DNA of 64,000 nt. Source: Spinacia oleracea (lineage: Eukaryota; Streptophyta; Magnoliopsida; Caryophyllales; Amaranthaceae). Where the stretch lies: the NCBI RefSeq assembly GCF_020520425.1, contig NC_079489.1, positions 21,166,001-21,230,000 on the forward strand, in the 5' to 3' direction. Below the pieces are notes generated by a model. It ran no database searches, had not been told where the DNA came from, and saw only the letters and a list, made by a program, of their open reading frames with translations. This document shows positions 23,166-35,250 of the stretch, piece by piece. Every line of letters begins with the position of its first letter. Position 1 is the first letter of the stretch. The translations under genes were made by a program, and so were the position numbers.

Positions 23166-26100
23166 TGGATCATCCTAGTGTGGCTCAACAACGTCCAATT
23201 CCAAATTTGCAAATGAATATTTGTTTATGGAATGTTCATGGAGCGTCTAGAGACGATTTTGTGCCTCGTGCATGGAATATTATCCAAGAGCAGCATTCGG
23301 CGATCTTTATTTTGTTAGAAACAAAAAGTGATGACCATCGTGCAAAGGAGGTAATGTTTCAATTAATGTTTTATGACTTTAGGGTTGTTCCATCTACTAA
23401 TAGAAGGGGTGGGATTTGGTTGCTTTGGAAAAATAATGTGGACCTAACGCTATTTTCTAAGGAGACAAATCTCTTCCATGTGTTATTTCATTTCCGAAAT
23501 GTGAAACCGGAAGTTCTGATAACCGGAATCCATGCACCTATAGTGTGTCGGGTCCGCGTCATCAGTTGTGGAGGGAGATGCAGCAGGAGCTCCCACCAGA
23601 GGACACTCCGTGGTTGGTGGTGGGAGATTTAAACGAAATCACTTCCCAGGCTGAAAAGAGTGGTGGCCGCACTTTCAGAATCGGCCAATGCAGGGATCTT
23701 AACAAACTGGTGGATGCGGCGGGACTGGTAGACTTGGGCTATAGTGGATGTCCTTTTACATGGACTAGTGCAAGAGATGGAGAAGATATGATCAGAGAAA
23801 GGCTTGATAGGGCTATGGAAAATGCAAAAATGTTGGATACGTTTCCACATATGAAGGTATTACACTTACCCTGTAACACCTCGACCCCTGACGGAGTCGG
23901 GATAATCACCAATGCACATCAAGGGTCATCAACTGTCCTCAAGAACCAACACAAGTTCTTCTGGCGCATTTTGTCTTCACTCACGCATACCCTGGAAAAC
24001 TTCCCAAGAGGTCACCCATCCTAAGACTACTCCCAGCCAATCACGCTTAATTGTGGAGCTTCTTAGCATATGGGCTCTCTAAAATAAAGATGCATCTTGT
24101 TGCTATGAGTAGTGTATTAAATTCCATTAAGAAATCATGAGGGGTATTACATACCCCGTACTCATTCCAATCATGCCCCGATTATTGTTTCTTTAAATAA
24201 CGATTATTCCGTGGGACCGTTTCCATTTAGATGCAAAGAAGTGTAGATGGAACATTCGGAATATAAAGATTTTTTTGTAAAACATTGAAATAATGATCAA
24301 AATGATTTTTTTTAGGGAAAAAGAATTTTTTGGAACATATAAAGTACTAGAATACAAATGTTTTTGGTAATTTAACTAAGATTAAAAAACGGCTTTTAAC
24401 ACGTATTAATGGAATCCAAATTGCTCTTGCTAAACATCATTCTCGCTTTTTGGTAAATTTGGAAAAAGTGTTGATTGGGGAACTTAATAGTATTTTTTTA
24501 AAAAGGAAAGACTGATTTGGGCCCAAAAGGCCGGTATGAATTGGAGAAAGTTTGATGATTTCAATACTAAATATTTTCACTTAATAGCTAAAGTTAGGAA
24601 GAGTAGAGGGAAGATTTTTGCCTTGAAAGGTGTTATTGATGATTGGGTTTCAGATATTGGGATGCTTAAGAATATGGCTACGACTTATTTTAAAACTATG
24701 TTTCAGACGACCCATGTTGATAGTTCGAGAAATGTTAATTTGATAAGCCAAAACATCATTTCTGAGAATGACTCCATAACTTTGTTAAAACCAATTACTG
24801 AGGAGGAGGTCAAAATTAAATTATTTCAAATGGACCCAATTAAAAGCCCTGGCCCAGATGGGATTCAGCCAGTTTTCTATCAGAGATATTGGGCTGAAGT
24901 TGGACCTAGTATAATGTTTTGTGTGTATTGTTTGGACAATGCTTCAATTCCAGAGGATATTAATAACTCTTTTTTATCACTTTGATTCCTAAGTCAGGCC
25001 AGTCAGAATCAATGGCAAATTTTAGACCTATAGGATTGTGCAATACCGTACCATATATAAATTGGTGACTAAAATTATTACTTCTAGGTTAAGACCAGTT
25101 CTGGATTATTTCTTCAGTCGAGTTTTATCAAGGGTCGAGGAATAGAAGGAAATATTATAGTAGTTGAAGAGGTAGCTCACTTTTACCATAAGTCTAAGAA
25201 AGGAAAAAATATAATGGCTTTAGAGCTAGATCTAACTAAAGCTTATGACAGTCTCGAATGGAGTTTTATTAGAGACACACTTCTAAGATATAAATTCCCG
25301 GGGAAGCTAATTGATCTAATAATGTTTTGTATTACGACTCCTAAAATTTCTATGTTATGGAATGGTGGGATTATGGAGGAATTCATGTCATCTAGAGGAA
25401 TTCGTCAAGGAGATCATCTTTCGTCTTATATTTTTGTATTGTGTTTAGATAGGTTATCTATGTTAATTGAAGATCAAGTGGCGGAGGGTGATGGAAACCC
25501 CTTAAAATTTCTAAAAATGTTTCTTTGTCTCATGTGTTTTATGCGGATGACATCTTTTTGTTTGGTTCTGCTACAACTACCAATATGGAAGTAATCATGA
25601 GTACTATTGTAAAGTTTAGTAGCTTGTCGGGTTTAAGGGTAAATATGAAAAAATCTTCGATTATTTTCCCAACTAAAATGAATCACTCTATTCGCAATAT
25701 GATAGCCACTCCCTATGGATTACGAAGCACCTCTTGTTTTGGTAAGTATTTGGGAATTGGGAGTGGACATAAGACCTAATAAGCTGAAAATTAGTAATTA
25801 TTTTAGACTATTAGACAAATCGATGGATCGACTTAAAGGTTGGCAGGCTAAACTTTTAAATATGACAGGGCGATGTACTCTTAGTAAATCAGTATTTACC
25901 TACCCCCTTTATAATATGCAAACTAATGTTTTACCAGTTGCGGTAATTAACAGAATAGAAAAGTCTTGTAGGAAGTTTTTATGGAATAAAGTTGATCGGA
26001 TAAGATATCTGGCTCGCATTTCTTGGAGTAAGGTCACTAATCCTATGGGATTGGGGGGTTAGGAATTAGGAGGTTAAGAGAATGAAATTTAACTTTTATG

Positions 26101-27789
26101 CCAAATTAAGTTGGATGGAAAATGTTAACTTCGCCAGAAAAACTCTGGGTTCGTATCTTCAATGACAAATATTTAAAAAATAGTGCCTTCTTGGAATGCA
26201 TTCCTAAACCAACTCATTCCCCTATATGAAGGGATATCTTAATGGGACGGTCTCTTTTAGAAAAGGGTTTAATTGTTGCGATTGGTGACGGCAAGTCAAC
26301 CTCCCTTTGGTACCATCACTGGATCGGATCAGAACTGCTATATAAAATTATGAATAGAGATGTTCCAAATTCGGTTGCTCATAGGTTTGTGTGTGACATC
26401 ATTAAACATGGAAAATGAAATTTAGATCGAATTAAGCACTTAATACCAGATTCTGTAATGACTGACATCTTAGCTACTCCTTTGTCCATTGTTTCGAAAG
26501 ATGAGGATTATATTAGATGGAAAGAATCAAAAGATGGTAAATTTATTATCAAAACTTCTTATTCTCTTCTTCTTAAGTCAGAATGTGCTGATATTTATCA
26601 ATCTAGTACTGTTTCTTGGAAATTAATGTGGAAAATTCGTGCTCCTTTTAAGTATAGAATGTTAATGTGGAATTGTGTGCATGAAATATTGCCAGTTGCT
26701 GCATCTTTATCTCAGTACATTGATACTATTTATGCCCAATGCTCAAGATGTTCTTCTGCCCCAGAAACTCATTTACATTTATTTCGGGATTGTTGGGAAT
26801 CAAGTATATTATGGAGTTATATTTTCAAGCGTGTTAAGAATGCTAAAGAGGTTCACTTAAATTCCTTCTTCCGTCTGGACTGGACTGGGTGGATAAATTA
26901 TAACCTTTCTTTAAGCATGGATTGGAAAGTAGTTTTTATAGTGGCAATTTGGCACATTTGGAAAGCACGAAATAGAGAAGTCTTTGATTTGAAAATGATC
27001 AAGCCATTCTCAGTGTATAATACATTCTATGTAAACTATATGGATACTAACACAATCATGCAGGCAAAAGCTGCAGGTAACTGGTTGCAGAAGAGTCCAA
27101 CCTGGAAGCCACCAGCAGCTTGGTTTATTGATGGCAGTTGGAAGGAGAGGGATGAAGCATGAGGGGGAGGAGTGTTCATAAGTGAAACTGGAAGCTGGTA
27201 TATTGGATTTGCCAGCAAATATAATGCAGTCACTTTAGCAGCAGAATTGTACGCAATAAGGGAAGGACTTCAAATGGCAGTTGACTATGATGTTAAAAAC
27301 CTTGAGGTGGAAACTGATGCAGAGATATTGGTCAAGCTTTTGGGGTCTATGAGTGATCAGTATCATCATGAATTAGCTCCTGTTCTTAAAGATGCAGCGT
27401 GCTTAATGATAAGGTTTAGTTTCTTCATGATAAGTCATCTCCCTCGTATGTACAACAAGTTAGCTCATTCAATGGGGCAGTATGCAATTACAATGGCAGT
27501 AGGACACAAGGCGTTCCTTAATCCTCCCCCTTTCACTGATCTGATCTATCAAGGGGAACTCCAACAGGCAAAGAACAATTTAAAGGAGATGGGACAATCT
27601 TTGAATGCAAAGGAGATCAATCAGCAAGTCATAGATTTGGAAGCACCACCACTTGTGGAGACATCAACAACAACAGTCACAACAGAAATCTTATTTGGTA
27701 CAATCCCAACTAAGGTGACTACAAAGGTGGTCAATGTGAATCAAGGAAATGAAATGCAGCAGGGTCGAGATTCAGGTACTAAAGAGTAG
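23165..27789 (+). pseudogene. L1 LINE ORF2 (endonuclease, RT, zinc-binding, RNase H), broken
   Basis: It starts MDHPSVAQQRP. The endonuclease domain begins ICLWNVHGASRDDF and continues, after a shift near 23545, with WLVVGDLNEI and RERLDRAM. A solo LTR interrupts at 23872-24151. RT follows: KSPGPDGIQPVFYQ (about 24845), LDLTKAYDSLEWSF (about 25225), RGIRQGDHLS and the catalytic FYADDIFLFG box (about 25535). A zf-RVT domain has CSRCSSAPETHLHLFRDC (about 26740). An RNase H domain starts WFIDGSWK (about 27120), interrupted by a TGA at 27160, and continues with AAELYAIREGLQ. Several frameshifts and stops make this an inactive copy. Plant L1 ORF2 normally nicks DNA and copies its own RNA there. 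Confidence 0.88.
23872..24151 (-). mobile_element. Solo LTR of a Cassandra-type TRIM (5S rRNA-bearing)
   Basis: A 280-bp unit with TGTAAC...TTACA ends is flanked by the 5-bp target duplication TACCC (23867-23871, 24152-24156) and splits the LINE endonuclease. Its minus strand carries a 5S rRNA-like stretch at 24058-23999: AAGCGTGATTGGCTGGGAG then AGGATGGGTGACCTCTTGGG, covering the A box, intermediate element and C box of the 5S internal promoter. A 5S-derived promoter within the LTR defines Cassandra elements. No second LTR or interior remains, so this is a solo LTR from recombination. I place the LTR on the minus strand because the 5S part reads sense there. Confidence 0.88.
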
Positions 27790-28260
27790 TTGGTTCCCTG
27801 GTTTTCCTCCTTCCTTGGATGATAGCTTTTGTTTGGATTAACTTGCTCAGAGGGGGGACTGTTTTCTGAGAAATTTCAATACAATCTCCTTGATTGGCAT
27901 ATCAAGTGTTATTCTCGTAATTATAATGAAAAATATACAATCTAAAAATTGCAATTTACAATATATTTGATATTTTAAAAAAATAAAAATAAATGAAAAT
28001 AATTTTAATATAAAAAGAGATTGCATATTTAAATATGTACCCCATGATATGTTTCACTCGCCAATCATAGAGATTGACTTGACGGAGCTCCTGTTTTTTA
28101 GGAGTAGTATTTAGGTTGGGATGCTTTGTTAATATTTTGGTTATGCGGGCTGCAAGTTTTTAGTGGCATAGCCTGTTATATTTTGTACAATTTGTCACGC
28201 TGACGTGCTTTTAATATAAGATCTTCTTTGCGTAAAATAAAAAAAATTAATGAGTAATAG
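27790..28260. other. LINE 3' UTR and flanking AT-rich DNA
   Basis: The LINE tail and its end cannot be placed exactly. A-rich sequence at 27925-28010 may include the former poly(A). No gene seen. Confidence 0.4.
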
Positions 28261-28390
28261 AGCGATTTCCGTAAATATTGCACAAAGATACATTAATTCC
28301 CAAAATACGTTACTTTTCTTGATAATTCCCACCATACCGTCCACGTCAGCATAGTGAACCGGTCTTTTTTTTTTAAAATAAGCAGCGCAA

Positions 28391-28480
28391 AACCGCTATC
28401 TCAGATAGCGGTTTAAGGGTGTTAACCGCTATCTGAGATAGCGGTTAATGTTTAATGAACCGCCATCTCAGATGGCGGTT
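28391..28480. repeat. Left subterminal palindromes of the MULE
   Basis: Three 23-bp palindromes: AACCGCTATCTCAGATAGCGGTT (28391-28413), AACCGCTATCTGAGATAGCGGTT (28424-28446) and AACCGCCATCTCAGATGGCGGTT (28458-28480). In the third, a T-to-C change in one arm is matched in the other arm, so pairing is kept. Related units lie at the right end (35111-35245). Confidence 0.92.
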
Positions 28481-29332
28481 TACCCCTTATCACATACCTC
28501 CATCCAGGAAGCAAATTCAAAAAATCAAAAGCACCAAAAAAACCCGGCTCTGTTCTGTCTCTCTCTCCGCCGTCCTGCGGTTTTGCTCCGTCGTCCCTGT
28601 TTCTCTCTCCACGGGCCGTTGTCCCTATTTCTCTCTCCACCGGTCGGCTCGCCGTTAGCCGACCTTGTTCCTCGCCCTACCTCCGGCCGTCGCGTCGAGC
28701 CTCCTCACCCACAACGGATTCTCGAGTCTCTTTCTCACCCTTCTCCGTCGTTCCTCCGTTTCGAGATTGTTCCTCAGCCCTCGGCCGGCGTCGAACCTCT
28801 TCCTCACCACCACCGGCCATCGAGCTTCCTCATCAGCCACCAAAGCCGTCGAGCTTCTTTCTCACCCACCACCGGCCGTCGGTGGTTCGACATCAGGTAA
28901 GCCCTAATTTTTTTTTTGAATTAATATATTTGAAGCTAATTATTAATTCAGTAATAATAGTTGCTATGTTTAGGTTTGTTTGATGATGTTATTAGGAAGA
29001 TCATGCTTAGGTTTGATTGATGAGTTTATGATCATGATTACCATGGATTGTAATTTTTTTTATTGTTAACGTATTTCTAACCGCTAATTGAGATAGCGAT
29101 GTTATGAATTATATTATTTTAAAGTGATTATCCTGTGATTTTTATTTTCTTGAATTGTTTATCGCTTAAAAGTGCTCTTAAAAGTGTGATCTTTGAATTC
29201 GTTTTAAGCTCTTGAGTTTTTCAATTTGGAATTTTAGTCTTCAATTTTTCAAGTTCAGTTGAATTGAAATCAGATTATGATGGCCCAAATTATGGATTCG
29301 TATTATTAATCATATTATTTTTTGTTTAGAAT

Positions 29333-30144
29333 ATGGAGTTGCCAGACTATCCTATTTATTGTCATTGGGGAGGGGAAATTTTGCAAAGTAGCGGTGATGT
29401 TACATATAAAGGAGGAGAGAGAAATTTTGGATTTGTCAATTCTCAAATGAGTTATGATGAGGTTTTGAGTAAGGTTTATGATCTTATGAGATGTGACTCG
29501 AGAGTTGTGGAGTTGAAGCTACTAATGAGGTATCCAATGATGTCCGGTTCATATGAAGCCATTCCGTTGGATGATGACAATTCTTTAAAAGCAATGTTGA
29601 TTGCTATGTCTCAAACACAACAACAATTGAAATGAACATGGAAAAATCTGGTGCTCACGAGGTCCAAGCCTTTGATCATGAGATGGGGCTATTTGAGGTT
29701 ACAACTGGACGAGGAGGCAGGGCTTCGGGTAAAGGTGGTAACATACACACTGTTAACCTTGTAGCCAAAACTTGTACTTGTGAGAAATTAAAAATCTACA
29801 AGTTGCCATGCTCCCATGTGCTTGCGTTTTGTCGTTCTCGCAGCTTATCTTATGCTGCTTTCGTTGATCCTTTCTTTACCACTGTCGAGTATAGGCAAAC
29901 ATACTTGAAGAGCTTTCATCCACTTCCTGATGTTCCCTATTGGCCTCCTTATACTGGGGTGAGAATAGTTGCTGATGCTAATAAACGGCGTGGCGTGGGA
30001 CGCCCAAAGTCGTCTCGATACCCTAATGAGATGGATTCGAGTGCTCGACGCAGTGTCAATGTAAAATCATGTAGCATTTGTCGACATCAAGGGCATAATA
30101 AGAAAACTTGTGCAGCTAGGGGTGGTGTTGGATCATCGGGGTAA
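29333..30144 (+). pseudogene. MULE transposase remnant: N-terminal PB1-like part joined to SWIM/CCHC C-terminus
   Basis: The first frame (29333-29635, 100 aa, from MELPDYPIYCHWGGEI) matches the PB1-like N-terminal region of plant MULE transposases. It ends in TGA overlapping the next frame (29632-30144), which encodes the SWIM zinc finger (CTCEKLKIYKLPCSHVLAFC) and a zinc knuckle CSICRHQGHNKKTC. The DDE catalytic core that belongs between them is missing, with the two ends fused one frame apart. Such a protein could not catalyse transposition but might keep DNA-binding pieces. The element would depend on a transposase elsewhere. Confidence 0.85.
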
Positions 30145-30255
30145 TAAAGTCAGTTTATGTTTCTTTTGATGTGTGATTCTAAGTTTAATTTTTGTGCATA
30201 TATTTCTTTTGACGTGTGATTTTACGAGTTTCTAATAAACTTCTTTTTCAGTCTC

Positions 30256-33200
30256 ATGGAGCCGACGTTCCATCCCGGCCCACGTGATACTTCGGTTTTG
30301 ACGTTGCAGGCGGAGCATAGGAGTGAGGATGTTTGGGGAGGGGGTATGGACAGGCTTTTGACGTATCGGGAGCACGTGTTTGGTTTAGGAGAGTGGGTGA
30401 TACATGATCGTGTTTTGGAGTTTGTTAGGTTAGCAGGGTTCTATGGTGTACATAGATTGGTTGGTAGTGGATTAGCCTTAGATAGGTCTTTGATCACAGC
30501 ATTGATTGAGAGATGGAGACAGGAGACGCACACTTTTCATTTGGCTGTTGGTGAGGCTACTATTACTCTACAGGATGTCGTTGTTTTGTTGGGGCTCATA
30601 GTTCATGGGGCTCCTGTCACAGGGGATGGTACTGGGGTGTGGTCAGCTTTAGTCGAGGAGTTGTTAGGGATACGACCAGAGCCTGGCGATGATGGAAAAC
30701 CTATTCTCCAGGGCTCATCATTGAGGATGACTTGGTTGAGGCGACACTTCAGTCAGGGCCCCCCTGATGGCGCTGCTGATATTGTTTATGAGAGGTTTAG
30801 CTGAGCATATATTCTTGCACTTATGAGTTCCATTTTGTTTGCTGATAAGAGCGGTGATGTCGTGCAGCTCATCTACTTGCCATTGATTCGCGACTTGCGT
30901 AGAGCTGGGACATACAACTGGGGGAGTGCGACCCTTGCTTATTTGTATCGACAGATGTGTCGAGCCGCTCGTAGACGATCCCGTGACATTGGTGGTCCAC
31001 TTATACTTCTGTAGTTATGGTCATGGGAGCATATTCACATTGGTCGTCCGAGGATTTCGAGAGTTTGCGATGCTCCACCTCCTGACCCAGAGCATCCTAT
31101 TGAGGTCGACAACGATCCATCTATTCTTGGTACTCAGCATCAGCGTGGAGTGGACCCCTTAGCATGCAGGTAACTAATTTGTTTAACTATTCATTACTAC
31201 TTCGATAAATCAAGTAATTTGTTAACACTTTACTTCACTAACCCTTTACTTTACTTGTTTTGTTAGTTGGCTTAGGGTTCACTTTTCATGTGGCCATACA
31301 GCTAGTGGACTCTCTTTCTTTAGGGATGCACTTGACCATCAAAAGGAGACGCAGGTATTTAATATCTCACCTTACTAATTACTCAATGCTTCTTTTGTTT
31401 CAAGTTAGGTCAACTTTGGTCAATTTTTGTCAATGATGGTGCATTAAAGTCAACTAGGTCAACTTTGGTCTAAATTGTCAATTTAAGTCAACTTTGGTCT
31501 AAATTGTGATTAATTCAAGTTAAAAGCATAAAATGACCTAAATTCAACTAAAATAGCATAAATTGACCTAAATTCAACGAAAATTGCCTAAATTCAATTA
31601 GTAAGGTCAACTTTGGTCTAAATTGTGATTAATTCAAGTTAAACGCATAAAATGACCTATATTCAACTAAAATAGCATAAATTGACCTAAATTCAATTAG
31701 TAAGGTCAACTTTGATCAATTTAAGTCAACTTTGGTCAATTTAAGTCAACTTTGGTCTAAACTGTGATTAATTCAACTAAAAAAGCATAAAATGACCTAA
31801 ATTCAACTAAAATAGCATAAATTGACCTAAATTCAACTAAAATTGCCTAAATTCAATTAGTTAGGTCAACATTTTAAGTCAACTTTGGTCAATTTAAGTC
31901 AACTTTGGTCAACTTTGGTCTAAATTGTGATTAATTCAACTAAAAAAGCATAAAATGACCTAAATTCAACTAAAATAGCACAAATTGACCTAAATTCAAC
32001 TAAAATGACCTAAATTCAACTAGTTAGGTCAACTTCGGTCAATTTAAGTCAACATTGGTCAACTTTGGTATAAATTGTGATTAATTCAACTAGTTAGGTC
32101 AACTTAGGTCAATTAAGTCAACTAACGTCAATTTGAGCTCCCTCGATTCTATTTAGATGAAGTTATGTTAATTTAGGTCAATTCACCTTAAATTATCTTA
32201 AATAGCCTACATTCACCAAAAATTGTCTAAAAATTCCCATAATTCACCAAAAATTGCCTAAATTCACCTAAAATCGCCTTAAATAGCTTCAATTCACCTT
32301 AATTAGCCTAAATCCACCAAACATAGCCTAAAAAGACCTAAACTAGCTTAAATTCACCTAACATAGTCTAGAATAGCTTGAATTCACCTAAAATAGGCTA
32401 AAATATCTTAAATTCACCTAAAATGGCATATAATAGCTTAAATTCACCAAAGATTGTCTAAAAAGGCTTAAGTTCACCTAAAATGGCCTAAAATCGCCTT
32501 AAATAGCTTCAATTCACCTTAATTAGCCTTAAATAGCTTAAATTCACCTTAAATGGCAAATAATGCACTAAATTCACCTAAAATCGCCTTAAATAGCTTC
32601 AATTCACCTTAATTAGCCTAAATCCACCAAATATAGCCTAAATACACCTAAACTAGCTTAAATTCACCCAAAATAGTCTACAATAGCTTGAATTCACCTA
32701 AAATATCCTAAAATTGCCTAATGTCACCTAAAATATCCTAAAATGGCCTAAATTCAGTTAAAATAGCCTTAAATAGTTAATTCACCTAATGTAGCCTAAA
32801 AACGCTTAAGTTCACCTAAAATAGCTTAAATTCACCTTAAATGGCAAATAATGGCCTAAACTCACCTAAAATCGCATAAACTAGCTTAAATTCACCTAAC
32901 ATAGTCTAGAATGGCTTGAATTCACCTGAAATAGGCTAAAATAGCTTAAATTCACCTAAAATGGCATATAATAGCTTAAATTCACCAAAGATTGCCTAAA
33001 AAGGCTAAAGTTCACCTAAAATCGCCTTAAATAGCTTCAATTCACCTTAATTAGCCTTAAATAGCTTAAATTCACCTTAAATGGCAAATAATGCCCTAAA
33101 TTCACCTAAAATCGCCTTAAATAGCTTCAATTCACCTTAATTAGCCTAAATCCACCAAATATAGCCTAAATACACCTAAACTAGCTTAAATTCACCTAAA

Positions 33201-34770
33201 ATAGTCTACAATAGCCTAAAATATCCTAAAATTGCCTAATTTCACCTAAAATATCCTAAAATGGCCTAAATTCACTTAAAATAGCCTTAAATAGTTAATT
33301 CACCTAATGTAGCCTAAAAACGCTTAAGTTCACCTAAAATAGCTTAAATTCACCTTAAATGGCAAATAATGGCCTAAATTCACCTAAAATCGCATAAAAT
33401 AGCTTCAATTCACCTTAATTAGCCTAAATCCACCAAATATAGCCTAAATACACCTAAACTAGCTTAAATTCACCTAACATAGTCTACAATAGGTTGAATT
33501 CACCTAAAATATCCCAAAATGGCCTAAATTCACTTAAATTAGCCTTAAATAGTTTCAATTCACCTAATATAGCCTAAAAACGCTTAAGTTCACCTAAAAT
33601 AGCTTAAAATCACATAATATAGCTTAAAAAGGCTTAAATTCACCTAGAATTGTCCAAAATAGCCTAAAATTGCCTAAAATTGCTTAATTTCACCTAAAAT
33701 TGCCTAAATACTCACTTTTTACTTATTGTAGATGACTTGGCAGCCATAATCAGAGACGGTACTTGGTTTACTACCCGAGATTTGTAGATGTGATAGAGAT
33801 ATATAGAGCTCGGTTGTACCGTTGATTTTCTTTGACATTGTTGAGTACCACTACCCAAATCGAGTGATGCGTCATTTTGGATTGGAACAGTCAGTTTCCG
33901 TTGCGTGTGACACGAGTGTTGATCTTCATAATGTGGATCGACCACATAAAAACAAGAAGTTTGAAGAGCTGCATCGCAAACATGTGGAAGAGTGGCGTGA
34001 TCGTGAGAGTCGGATTGTTCAAGGCACTCCTTTTGCCGGTCATCGTGAGAGGATGAAGGAGTATATGGATTGGTATTGTAGCATCACGAGACTCCTCATT
34101 ACTCCTGTTACACGATCACCCCCCACCACTCATTATCAGCCGTCTTCCTCTGATATTATTTTGGTAAATTAATCCTTATTCCATTTTCATGTATAATGTT
34201 TATATTCATAACTAATGATGAATTCTAATTATTGTTTCACATTCTTTTTTGTAGTCACATGCATTGGCTGATCTTGCCTCAAGATGCACTCGAGCTGTGG
34301 ATTATGCGTTAGAGTTACCTCCCAGTTTGGCCCTTCTTCTCACTCTTGATACGTTACGCAATTTGAGTTCCTCTTGCATTGAGACCTTATCAAGAGTGGG
34401 GCAAGACCATATCCTCCAACAATATGATTTAGCCTCGTCTCAGTGTACACCCGACACCTCCACCTCACATGTTTCTCGAGGGCGTGGTTTTCGACCACCA
34501 CGTGCACGCCCTCCACCACTTACTCCTCCTCTACGCCCTCCAGCACTTACTTCTCCACGCCCTCCACCACCACCTTCTCCACGCCCTCCACCTCTTACTC
34601 CTCCTGCATCTCCGCCAGCATCACAAGTTATTTCATCTCCTCCTTTGCAGCTTCTCACTTACCGGCGACAAAAGGATTGTTCTCCTAGTCAATGTCCCGA
34701 GCCAATTGCCGAGGAGGATGAGTCCTCATTTTCATCGTCCGAGCATGCAAAGAAACAACGTAGAACTTAG
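30256..34770 (+). pseudogene. PMD (plant mobile domain) gene of the MULE, four exons with stops
   Basis: Exons 30256-31169, 31267-31354, 33732-34163 and 34255-34770 join in phase with GT-AG introns. Exon 1 opens MEPTFHPGPRDTSVLTLQAE and carries ETHTFHLAVGEATITLQD, the PMD signature, then YLPLIRDLRRAG and LWSWEHI. Exon 3 has YHYPNRVMRHFGLEQ and YMDWYCSITR. Exon 4 is a Pro-rich tail ending KKQRRT. Four in-frame stops break it: TGA 30802, TAG 31012, TAA 33747 and TAG 33804. The first two fit C-to-T change from CGA and CAG. Domain order matches MAIN-like proteins. PMD genes are known passengers of plant MULEs. Probably not translated in full. Confidence 0.85.
31355..33731. repeat. 2.4-kb degenerate tandem array filling PMD intron 2
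   Basis: The left part (about 31400-32150) repeats units built on GGTCAACTTTGGTCTAAATT and AATTCAACTAAAATAGCATA, with a longer period of about 130 bp. The right part (about 32180-33711) is made of roughly 20-bp units of the type AATTCACCTAAAATAGCCT. Larger blocks repeat about every 535 bp (compare 32460-32580 with 33000-33120). Both exon-flanking splice sites are intact, so the array is intronic. Confidence 0.88.
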
Positions 34771-35108
34771 ATTTGAGCTACATTAGAAATTTTGTGTAAT
34801 CTTTTGTTCTTTTTGCTAGTATTGGAACTTTTGGAACTTTTAGAAACTCATGTGTCATTATTGGAACGATTTTTGGAACGATGGAACTTTTGGAAATTTT
34901 TTGTTTGCACTCTTCTATTTTGTTGCATAAGTGTTATGGTTTGGTTGGTTGGTATGATTTGTGGAGGTTGTTGGAGTTGGATTATAGACGTTGTTGGAGA
35001 TCTTGGAGTTGTTTACAGGTTGTTGGAGTTGGACTATTTGGCACGAAGATCTCAGCCCATTTTCTGGCTGAACACTGGAAACAACAAGCTTGGATGCAGG
35101 GTGCATTA

Positions 35109-35250
35109 TGAACCGCTATCTGAGATAGCGGTTTGGTTTAGAAACAAACCGCTATCTCAGAATGCGGTTAAGTATCATAAACCGCATTATGAGTATCATA
35201 AACCGCATTATGAGATAGCGGTTTAGTTCTAAACCAAAGATAGCGGTTAA
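35109..35250. repeat. Right subterminal palindromes of the MULE
   Basis: AACCGCTATCTGAGATAGCGGTT (35111-35133) is followed by partially paired variants with AACCGCATTATGAG and GATAGCGGTTTAG. These mirror the left-end units. Confidence 0.85.

Noticed and set aside
23995..24060. A functional 5S rRNA gene
   Set aside because: Only the internal-promoter half is present with several mismatches, inside a TG...CA unit with its own target duplication; this is the Cassandra design, not an rRNA gene.
28448..28907. 150-codon plus-strand frame rich in Ser, Arg and Pro just inside the MULE left end
   Set aside because: CT-rich leader sequence typical of MULE 5' UTR; no domain, and other frames are equally open. 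Left as untranslated leader.
31355..33731. Regularly spaced repeats that could suggest a CRISPR array
   Set aside because: Units are degenerate and contiguous with no unique spacers, and the setting is a plant nuclear intron.
34440..34786. Overlapping frames of Gly/Arg-rich or Leu/His-rich sequence near the end of the MULE
   Set aside because: They are alternative readings of the Pro-rich fourth PMD exon, whose frame follows from splicing phase.
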